From Hyposmocoma kahamanoa (lineage: Eukaryota > Arthropoda > Insecta > Lepidoptera > Cosmopterigidae), in NCBI RefSeq assembly GCF_003589595.1, contig NW_020653766.1, positions 1,978,313 through 2,042,312 of the forward strand: 64,000 nt of DNA. Direction: 5' to 3'. Made by a program: the position numbers and the translations under genes. The notes beneath the pieces are model-generated. The model worked only from the letters and a program-made list of their open reading frames with translations, ran no database searches and was not told where the DNA came from. This document shows positions 25,028 to 37,000 of the stretch, one piece after another. Within the stretch, counting starts at the first letter, position 1. Every line of letters begins with the position of its first letter.

Positions 25028-28000
25028 ATGGGTGCTATAGCAAGCAGATATCGTGTACATAACGCAGGTCTCATAAGCACCGACATAAAAAATGTAGAGG
25101 CAGAGAAAAAACGTGAGAATCCCGGAACGTTGGATGAGTTGCACAAAAAGACCAAAGGTAAAGGTATTTGGCTGATTCACGGCTGTTAGAGTTGTTAGAT
25201 TTGTATAAAAACCATATTAGAATCCTGTAGGAGTAATTTTGTGTAACATTCAGTCAGAAAAGCGTCATAAACAAACGTTGCCAGTCCGTCAAAAAGTTTG
25301 GTTAGCATGTGATGTAATATCGAGAATGCTTGAAATATACTATATATTTCTACAAGTACGAACATATAAACACACAATACTCGTTAATTGCATTTATGTA
25401 TTTCCTGGTGACTGATTGATTTTTGTTCATGTATCTAATAAAGAGGTTAGACGATATTTACTTTGTGATAAGATAATAAAAAGCGTATAGGGACGAGTAC
25501 CTATGTGTATAGCACACGTTGTAAGAGTTAGATGTACAAAACAGAGAATATTTTGCATAAATATCAATGATATGGTACAAAAATGGGCATTGAAAACAGA
25601 GTGATACTTTTACAATAAAAAAAAAATTACAAGTTTTAATGCTTGTTTCTGATAGATTATACCCGAATGAAACACTTTTTATTTTTATATTCTTTTTGTA
25701 ACCAATTTTCTTCTTATTTCTTTTAGTTGTTATTTTTTTACTTTCTTTTATATACATTTTATTTTATTCAGAACAACAACAGCTATAAATAACAATTGAC
25801 AATGAATATTTTTAGGTAAAGTGCCAATTATAGTTATCCACATTCTCGTTTTCAAATATCTAAATCTTTATGTCATTTGGAATAAAGAGTCCTGTGACTC
25901 TTTTCTTCCTTCTTCATTAAATGGCTTATTGTGTTCTACTGATTCAACTTTCCAGTATTCTTGACTTTTTCAAACAACTCAAGCCACCTAAATGCTTTTT
26001 GTCAACCAGAGATCTTGCCAATACATTTGTATGTAGTGATAGTCGAGACTTAGATTTACCAGTATCTCCTGTTTAATAGTTGGCATTTCAAGATAGTCAT
26101 GTATTTCCTGGGCTCTTAAAACCAAGGTGATTGAACTATAGTCTTTAGTACACCATTTGGAAGAGCTGAAGAATTTCCACATTAGAAGTGCTGGCTGGTT
26201 CCCACAACTCCACTGCATATCGACCCCTCCTACGTAAAGTATCGTATGTCGAAATTGCCAAGTTTACAGGGAAGTGTTTTAAAGTTTTGAATCCACTGAA
26301 AGGAACATAACAGGTGACTTTAGCATTTTTCAGTTTTATTCGGCAAACGGTTACTCACACAGAGTATTGTAAAATCCTACATATCGGTTAGATGATCTAT
26401 TAGATTAGCTTTGTCGTGTTATGCTCGTTTCAGTGAATTCAGAACTTTAAAATGGTTCCCTGTAAACTTGGCAATTTCGACATACGATACTTTACGTAGG
26501 AGGTGTAGATATGTCCATATCGGTTTTAATACCGACTTATACAACAATAGCTTAATCTCAACTTAAAATATAAAATGAATCTGTTTATGGTTCAAGGACT
26601 TATTGCAGATGGATACAAAATAAAAAAAATAAAAAATAAAATATCTGAATTATGATAAAAGTTAACACCTCAAAAGAAAAAAATAAAACAAAATTTCCTA
26701 CATTATGAAGCATAGCAAAAATAGTAAAGCGATGTGAAGTGTGCAATCCTGAACAAAAAAATCTTTACAAAAAGCATGCATTTAAAATAAAAATAAAATA
26801 ATGTTGATATGTAAATAAACACAAAACAATAAAAATAAACCAATTCTGTGAGTGGTACTCCACACTGTATTCAAAATTCAAAGTTACTTTCAGATAGGAC
26901 TGTTTCCAATCACCTTCTAAAGTGAACTTAGTTCCTACAAACAGATCCTGTGTATAACATTTATCTTCCTATAGTTCAAATACTCTTACTTTGTAGAGAA
27001 GACCCATGCCCAACAGTGTGACTTAATATGGGTAGAATGGATAGCTTTGCAATGTCATCGCCTTAGAGTGAAAACCTCATATATGCATTTTCACATGGTC
27101 CATTTTTGTTGGCCAAAAACTTAGAAACTTCAAATATATCATTAAAGTAATAAAGTATCTGAAAGAGGTATAATTTAACCAATTAAAATGCTAACTACAC
27201 ACAATATTCTGTTTACTACATTTTACACCACATTTTTATCTTCGTCCTGAAAAATTACACTGAAATCCCTTACGAGGTTCACTCTAAGATAACTTCCTAA
27301 TAAGTAACATTAAGATAGAATGCCGAGATTCCTGGAGGAGCTCAGGCAGTACAAAAAGGACCCGCCACACGCAAAATAGGCGCTAACTCGTCGAGTTGCG
27401 GAAACTAACCCCTTACACCATAATAATAAATGACTCAATAAAAAAGTAGAATTAGCTCCCAGTTACACGAGGCGAAAGTTTTCGCGCGGCCGCCCAGTTA
27501 CCACGCCTTCGTGTACATTAATGGCGAATCTGAATTCTATTTACTAGGCAACAACATTTAAATTCCTTTGAATAAAACCGTACGACCACCACACTTGACT
27601 GAGTTGATTTGTTTGTAATGTGTTTTGTTTTGTTAAGTTGATTGTAATGGCTAAATGAATTGTTTGCTTTTATTTGTATTTGCAGTCGACAAAGCTGATT
27701 ATTTTAGGGTTAAAAAAAATTTCTGGAACAACTCGAGAAACCCGGGCATGTAGGCATTCCCGAAGCTTCAGAAAACAAAATATGCCCAGAAATCGAAAAA
27801 CCTAGTCATTATTAACCTGGTCTTGAACTAGAGAACACTTGTACTGTGAATACCAGAGTATAGAGTTTGCAAAATATTATTTGCACCAATTCGTCTTATC
27901 GCTTCATCTTTAGAATACAATGTGTTAGAGTGCAAACAACTAGTTTAAATACTTTTTCGCATTGGAACTTAATTCTAAACTTGGTAATCTTTACACAGAA

Positions 28001-31000
28001 ATAACTTGTTTTAAAGATTAGTAAGAAAAGAGTCTGCAGTCGGTATTCTGCTGAGTAAAGAAATAATTCAAAACTAGAATCAGAAAAAGCATTTAGTGCA
28101 ACCATGACTCGTACAATGGACCAAGATTGTTAAAGTCATGTATGTTTTAATTAAAAGAACAGTTAATGGTTTTATTGCCCTATTGTAGCTATATGTATAT
28201 TATAGCCGTGGGGCGACGGCTTAAGAATACATTGTCGCCTCCCCATACATGCCCGTGGGGGTCGTAAGAGGCGACCGAGGGCGTCACAAGTGTCCATCTG
28301 CTTAGCATTGTGGTAGGCTCTGTGCCGACTGGATAGCGACCACAGTACACACGGCGGAAAACCCTCCACAGTGAAACGCTTTTGCGAATCGCGTTCAGGG
28401 ATCAGTTGGTGTACATCCAGTGCATTTGGCCAGACCGGCAAAATGATAGTGACGGAGTGAAGATATTTGTGTTTTCCATCCGTTACTCTCATCTCTGGAC
28501 TGTATTCGCACTTTCCATCAGGCGCGGTGCAGTCATTTTGTCGAGTCGCAATAAAAAAAAAAAAAAAAAAAAAAAATTGTAATAGAAAGGTTAAGACGTT
28601 CCAAGATATGACATTCATCGGTGCAAATAATATTTCTTCAACTATAATAAAATTATCTTTGAGAGGTTCATACCTCTAAGACCAGAAATGTTTGTTTCCT
28701 AAATTAATTTTCAATCCTAGGACCTCTTTATCAAGCACTCAAGGTAGCAAGGAATCTGAAGTTGATGTTAATTGCGTCTAATCAGTATTAACTGGATTGA
28801 TTTTGTTTCAGATGTAATGCCAGTCAACTTTGAAGGTGGCAAGTTGATGGTTAACAAAGGAATATCTAATCACTTTCAGGTAAGATATTATCTATAACAG
28901 CATCATAAAATTATTACATTCAAATAAGTGAATCAAGATATCTTTTTGGTGAAAGATAAGAATTGAAATCCATTAGACTATATTTTCTAATTGAATTTCG
29001 TGATTTTAAATAAATAGACGCCACAGATTCGGACAATATCAATAAATACTCACTCCTTAGAAAACATATCTTCAGCCAGGACATAGAGCCTTCAAAGAGT
29101 ACAAAACAACATCCTTTGAACTATCAGAGGTGCCACATGATACACCAGAAACACTAAAATCCACGAGTAGTTGGAGATTCTAACGATTCTAGAAGAGATG
29201 GAAACACGGCTCGATTCTGAATCCACTCACTAAAGCATTGATTGATTGTGGCAACATCAAGAAATTAAAATAAATGCGTGTGTTTCATAACTAAGAGAAG
29301 CTGAAGTCATGGCTTCTTTGCTCTCAAATGCCATAAACTACTCAAAAAATTTAGTTAGTCTGGCGAGTCAGAACATAGATAGTACTGAGAACTGTATCCT
29401 GTACACGATGGTTTACAAGGAATACAGAGATCCATGAATATTTGAATATACCCAGTTTCAAAGAAGAAGTACACAGCTACAGCAAAAAATATAAAAGCTG
29501 ACTCCTTATCCACAAGAAACCTGTTACATTCACAGAACAGAACACGGTTGAAGCGATGTCTCGTCAAACTTGAATGCTCGCAGAAGCAACTCCCTTCCAT
29601 CGCCATTAAGAAAACCCATCTGGTTAAGTCTTTTACAAGCTAAAGGTTGAAAATAATAATTGTCTGGCGACTGATTGTAGATATTTCAACAAAAAAGGAC
29701 AAAGATAATTGAAGCTATTAAAATCGTACAGTTCGTTGATCATGCCTCCAACTTGTAATTAAATAATGAATAATTTATATAAAAAATTGTAAGACTTTCC
29801 TGGTTATGAATAATCCCTTTTAATATTTAAGATCTGGGATTGTACCCAACCATCTCTGTTCAGCGCTAAAACTTTGAGCTTCTCATATGACACGACATTA
29901 ACTTCTGTCTTTCTTTCCTTCGATCGTCCATGATATAATGCTTCTAAGAAAACTGTCGTGACCTATTAGGGCGCATATAATCGCAGCTTCAAACGAGTCT
30001 ATCGTGCAAACGACAAGGTGGCTGACGTAAACCGATAAATTGTCGTCACGGTCTAGTGGGAACAGCTACACACGACAGTCGTTCAACAATAAAATAAACG
30101 TCCACGACACAGTCACAACAGATAGTCTAGATATGGGAACAGGCTAGACGCGACTGTCGTCCAACGATAAATAAAACGTTACGACATTATGGGAACGCGC
30201 GCTTAGATGTCGTAGTAGCTTCCTTTTCCTGCACTAATACTTAACACCTCCTCAATAAATAAATAATCTGTCCTTAAAATTACGACTTAGACAGATATTG
30301 AATCTTCATTCCAGATGTCTCACACACTAACAATGAGCTCGACACAAAATGGCTACAAGCTGGGTGCAACGTATATTGGCACGAAGCAGATATCTCCCAC
30401 AGAAGCCTTCCCTGTGGTCCTAGGGGATGTTGACCCTTCTGGGAACGTCAACTTCAATCTCATACATCAATTCACCAATGAAATTAGGATTAAAGGAGCC
30501 GCCCAGGTATGTTAAATTGTAGACATCGTCCTCAAACCAATTTATTGTTTTTGTTTACAACTTTTGATCCATGACTTTTTACAAAACATAATAAAACTTG
30601 TGAGCTTTTGTTGTACTATCTGACACTTTTTTGGATCTGTATTTGATAGAATAAGCATGAAACACACAGACAGCATGTGCGTCTCGCGCCCGCGGTCCCG
30701 ACCCGACCCGCACCCGACTCGCACCCGACTCGCACCCGCTCCCAGCCCGTTCAAAATCACGATTAAGTTAAACGTGCAAGCGTCCTCCGCGACGACCCGC
30801 CCCGTCCTGCACGGAGCTATTATCGTTTAGAGCGATCTATTTATTTTTGTATGAAAGTAAAATGGGACGAATTATTAGAAATCATAGAACAAAAGTTGTT
30901 GTTTATGATGTTAGTAATATAGTCCCGTGAGGTTGTTAGCTTTTTAAAAATAACCCTATATTATGTGTAGGAAATCAGAACTTTCACTAACCATTTAATA

Positions 31001-34000
31001 TTGACCTTCTAGGTACAGGAATGTAAACTGACAGCGACTCAAGGAACATTGGAATATAAAGGCCCTGACTACACCTTGGCTGTGGCTATTGGTAAACCTG
31101 ATCTTAGTGAAAAATCAGCTGTCTTTGTGGGACACTACTTACAGGTAACTAAGAAAATTGATCAGCTCTTTTTTTCAGCGCTGTACACGAGTGGTGCGCC
31201 TGATGGTAAGCTACACGCCTGTCCATAACAGTTGCAGTGGCACTCTGAGCTTTAAATCGCAAAGATCTGAGGGGCATTGCCACTGTGCCCGTCAACCTGA
31301 GACATGAGTTGACAAATCCCATGTGCCTGTAATTTCACTGACACCCTTACCCTTCAAAACCGGAACACAGTAATGCTGACGTTACTACTTAGCGGCAGAA
31401 ATAAGTAAGGTGGCACTATTTCCCTAGGCGAACTCTCACAAGGAGCTCTACTGCTACTTGTACTTACTTTTGTGTATAGGTGTTACTGTGCGGTAATATC
31501 TATTTGTCTGTGTAACTTGTAAAAACTTTCAATATGTAGGAATGTTAATAAATCTTCACTCAGTGCGGACATGCAACAATTAACGGGCTTGGCGTGCACG
31601 CACCAGCTTTCTCGCCATTGTTAAATTATTTGCTCCAACCTTCCTTGGTCAGGTTAGCACTGTGAATGATAGATGCAAATTTTCTAAATAGATTCAGGTT
31701 TTGCTGAAGTCGAATGTTAATTAAATTTGGTAGCAGTAGAGCTAACCTTTTTTTTTTAAGCCCCGAGTCCGGGCGGCTCGGAGGTTATGTGGGAGTCCCG
31801 GCGCCCTGAAAAGGGCGCTGCTCCTGGGTCTAGTATGGACCCAGGGGTGTACCCACTAAACCCCATCGGTTTGCCTCTCGCCGGGTTTGTGCCGGCGCCT
31901 TGGGATCATACAGTAGAGCTAACCTAACTTAACCATACCTATATCTGCCGCGAAGCAGTAATGTGAGCATCGCTGCGTTCCGGTTATGAAAGACGCTGGT
32001 GAAATTACTGGCACATGAGACTTGTCTACTTATGTCTCCGGGTGACTGGAGCAGTGGCAGTGCCCCTCAGATCTTTGTGATTTTATGCGCTGAGTGGTAC
32101 TGCAACTGTTACGGGCAGGCGTGTCACTTACCACTAGGTGAGCGACTTATTCGTCCCGTTACTTAATGGAATGACATTTATTTCTCTCGTGACTTTTTTG
32201 TGTAATTTGTGATGTCTATATGTGTGTCCATGGCACCCGCAACACAGGGTTTCTCTAGTGCGGGCTATATGGGCGTTTAAAAAAAAATGTAAATTTCCAT
32301 ACTGTAACCAGCTAGATGTGAGAATCTATTACTATAAATGTTTATATATCTCTGTAAAAACAGTAGTGGTTTTTGTTTATATAATATTACTGTGAATAAA
32401 AATTTTGTTTTAATCGATGTCTTTAAATACCCTTTCTACTTATCGGCACTTAATAAATGCCACTTCTATCTGTCGGCAGTCCGTCACGCGACGACTAGCG
32501 GTAGGCGCAGAGCTAGTATACCAGTCAGGAGCGCGCGTCATGGGAGGAGAGATTGCCATCACGTCTGCCGCCGCTCGGTACACCATGGACGGTGCGTACT
32601 TTCCATTATTTATGTACGGGGAAAACTAATGATTTCTCAAAAAAAAAAAATAGGTGTTAAAGTATGAAATTGCCGATTTGTACTGAAAATCTAAATTGTT
32701 TATTTTTTAAATTTTTAACAAATTTATTTAATCAAAATAGTTGCCATTATTATCTATACATTGCTGCCATCTAATGGGAAGGTTATTAATGCCTTTGCGA
32801 TAGAACTCCGACGATCTAGACTGCACAAACTGTGTGAAAGCATTTTGTACTGCCTCCTGGGAAGAAAACTTCTTGTCACGTAGATAATTGTCCAAATCAC
32901 GAAAAAAATGGTAGTCCGTTGGAGCAAGGTCTGGTGAATACGGAGGATGACGAATGGTTTCTAACTGCAGTTCCTGAAGGGTCAAAATGGTTTCTCGTGC
33001 TGTGTGAGGTCTCGCGTTGTCGTGGAGCAATAATGGTGAAGATCGATTCATGAGTCGGGGCTGTTTTACTGCTAGTTTTGTCAACATGGTTCGGAGCTCG
33101 GCACAATAGACATCTGCCGTTATTGCTTGACCAGATCGGAGAAAACTATAGTGAATAACACCATGCTGAGACCACCAAACAGTTACCATTACCTTTTTAT
33201 TGGTAAGTTTTGCTTTAGGACACTGTTGTGGCATTTGACCTGGGGTCAGCCATTGCATTTTTCTTTTCCGGTTATCATAAAGAATCCACTTTTCATCACA
33301 TGTTACAATTCGATCCAATATTCCTTCATTTCTGTACCGGTTCAACAAGGCAACACAAGTTTCAACACGCGTTTCTTTCTGCAGATCAGTCAAATCATGA
33401 GGCACCCATTTTTCGTATTTTTTTATTTTATTGATTTGACGCAAGTGAGTCAATATTGTGGGTAAGGTAACGTTAAACCATGCCGCTAATTCCTGGGTAG
33501 TTTGACTAGGATCGGCTTCCACTATCTCTCTTAATTCATCGTTATTCACCTGTGTGGGCGGTCTTCCTCGTGACTCGTTCTTTAAGTCGAAATTTCCATC
33601 ACGAAAGCGTTTAAACCAAAATCGCACGGTGCGTTCATTAGTAGACCCCTCTCCAAACGCAGCATTGATATTGCGGGCTGTTTCTGCCGCGTTAGTTCCG
33701 CGTCGGAACTCGTATTCAAAAATCACTCGAATTTTCGCAGTATCCATTTTTCTTGTCTAAATTGAATAACAAAAACAATTGAAAGTCGATATTCAAATGT
33801 TTCAAATTTTAAAAAAAAAAATCACAGAAACCATTTGAAAAAAGTTTCATTCGAAAACCTCAAAACCATGAAGATTCTATGAAAATTCAAAGAACCTATT
33901 GCAATAAAACGGCAATTTCATACTTTAACCCCTAATACTTATAAATAAATGCAATTAAAATTTCAAAGACAATAATTTGAGCTATTTTGGATGTAGTGAA

Positions 34001-37000
34001 CACTATTCACAAAACTTAAGTTTAAAATGTTAAAATTTCAGACTCTGAGATATCAGCGACGTTGGGTGCTGCCGGATTCCACGTGTGCTACTTCAAGCAA
34101 GCCAGCGAACAGCTACAGGTGAGCTCTTCCAGCTGACACCACACCGTATTAGCCAAACCTCAAGAATCTCAAAAAATTACGGTCCATTTCTTTGCTTAGA
34201 AAAATACTTCTCTCTTAAACATTTTAAACTCGTTTAAACATTTTTTAAGATAAATATGTTAAAAAAGTTTTCAACATTGTGTTGACAGCAAAAAACGAGA
34301 GTAAGCCGCGGAAGGCTTAGGGCTCATTCCCACTATGTCGTGACGACGTATCGTGCAGTTTAAAGTGTCGTGGCTTGTACATTACAATGAAGTTGTTCAC
34401 ACATAGAACCACACGGTTGACTCTCGTTCACGACTTTTTTGACGTTGCGACGACAAACTGTCGTGATAATCATCATTCATCAGACGATAAATAAAACGTC
34501 GCGACAAAAATGTGACGACAAATAATCGCAGCTTCAAGCGATTCTGTCGTGCAAACGTGTCTAGTGGGAACAGCTAGACACGACAGTCGTTCAACGATGA
34601 AATAAACATCCACGACACAGTCACAACAGATAGTCTTGATATGAGAATAGGCTAGACGCGACAGTCGTCAAACGATAAATAAAATGTCGACGACACAATG
34701 GGAACGCGCCCTTACCTGAACTGAGTAAGTTTATTTGTAAAACGAGCGTTTTATTTTCATATTTGCAACCATCAAAGGTCAATGTCACGGAAGAAAGAAA
34801 AAAAAATGGAAATGGCATTAAGCAACATTTGTATCAAAACCGATGTCGCCACAACACTCGATGTGGTAACAAATGTGTGCGACATTTGAAAACGTAATCT
34901 CACATTAGTACTAAGATAACATAATTTTGATTGGTTATAAATTATCAAACGAAAATAGACAATAATAAAAAACTTTTGGTAAAAAAAATTGAAACTTATT
35001 TGGATCCAATAAGGTTTTATTATTACTAGTCACATAAAAGCTAACAATCCTATAGACATAAACTTCTTGGAACAAAAGCGAAAAGTTGACAATCTACAGA
35101 TAGGGATGTGACATTTAACTGATATCGACATTAAGTTTCATAACTAGAGGAATATTGAACTAGTGTTGTTTTATACTTGCTATAATTAGGGTTTACCACG
35201 TAGTATATAGAGACGGCATTTAAGACAATTCTTCGAAAACTAGCGTAACTGATTTTACACACACACATTTGTTACCAAATACGCATAAAGTTTTACTACA
35301 CGCAAATATTAATTAATATTAGATACGCAGGTGTGCTACAATCACAGTATTAATGATTTATTATACTGTCGTCGTACTTTCATTAACCTACTAGATTTCT
35401 AGTCAATCCGATCACTGGAAGGGTTGAAATATTAATACACAGTCATCATAAAAATCTTTATTCTCCCTGAAATATGATATATTTGTTCAACAATTACCTC
35501 TTTCTGAACCGACTGAACATGACTACACTTATAGCGTCGACGAGCTTGTCAAGAAAATGAAGGTACTTATTTCCGAAGGGGAAGAAGCGAATCATTTGTA
35601 TCATGAAAACTTGACGAAAAATAACTGACAATGCTTCAGAAATGTTTTCACTATTAGATGTGTTCTATAATTTGTGAATGCGACTCATTAGTTTCATGGT
35701 ATATATTACCTGATTAACCAAATAATTTATTTCTTAATTAATTTTTCGGCTGTTATTCATATGTAAGTATATAATTTAATGTGATGTCACGAAATGCCTA
35801 TAGCAAATGGCGTTACATTTAGTAGGTACCCAGCTTTTGCTGCCTGTTGCTTCAGCCCATTTCTCCTTTAAAAAGGATCCGGCGGGAAACTAAAAAAATC
35901 AATACAAAAACTGCAAATGTAAATCATGCCTGTCATAAAACTAAGAACTCAAGGGAGCGAATGTGACGTATAATAAGCAAGTAGGGAGATAGGAATCATG
36001 TAGATAAGGGAAAGAAAATCTCCAATCTTATAAAGTCTTCATTTGATAATCCACGAACTTACATGCATTGTAAAATTATCGACACTGTACCTCTTCTATC
36101 TATATTTCCTTTATTTCCATTATATCGTTTTTACTTCAATTGAAAATTTAATAAAACTATTGCGAGTGTTGGGACCAAACATTTCAGTAATTAAAATTGT
36201 TAGTTTTTAAATACCCGTAAACAATTTATGTTTACACATTGGTACCTAATGCTATAATAAAAAAAATGTTGAACTAAACCAAAACCGGGTTTCTAAATAC
36301 AGAGTTTCTACATATCGATAATTTGATTACAACACGCGGACCCAGAACCAAGTGTAATACGACACTAGTGCAAGCAATTCATTGAGCGTCATTCGAATTG
36401 TTCTTCTGACGGCGGCGATGGCTAGCAACCAATGTATATTGTTATTATCGAGTTGCTAGAAAATAGTTTTGTTTCGAAATTATAATATTGTATTGTTCAA
36501 AATATTAGAAAATGCAGGGTTTTAAAACTTATTGATGAAATAAAATCACTCCCGGAGTGTTTTTTAAACTTTAGCTTCTTACGCGACATGATATAATGGC
36601 ACAATTCGGCGGCATATTTGTATTTTTTTTCACAAAATAATCAAGTATCACATTTGAACGACGACTGACGCGCTGTTGACACTCATATGCACGTCTGGTG
36701 ATAAGCTAGGTAACGCGGACCCCGTCCACTAACCAGTCTATTACTAGTATTTATGTGGTCTGTGGTCAATGTTTACATCATTGTTCACATTGATGAATTC
36801 GTTTTGTTTAGAAAACACAGATGGCGGTACTTATAAAAATTTATGAATACAAACATGACACAGCTAGGCGGGAAATGTCCTAAACGTCACTTTGACTCAT
36901 CACGTGTCTGGCGATGATATTTATAAAGTTTTAACGGCTTTGGTATGAAGCCATTCAGCCGCGTATTTGTCTTATTGTTTTTATTCTTAGTTCTTATTTT

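Noticed and set aside
27319..27400. Coding-like stretch beginning MPRFLEELRQYKKDPP
   Set aside because: Ends at a stop after about 20 residues, no splice sites fit Tom40, and no further exon was found; probably a retroelement scrap, but too short to assign.
28172..28618. 148-codon minus-strand open frame with a poly-Phe stretch
   Set aside because: The Phe run is the reverse of a poly(A) tail and the rest is a non-coding retroelement 3' fragment read antisense.
33127..33465. Plus-strand open frames across the mariner
   Set aside because: They are antisense shadows of the intact transposase; the same holds for plus-strand frames across the RTE element at 47340-50282.
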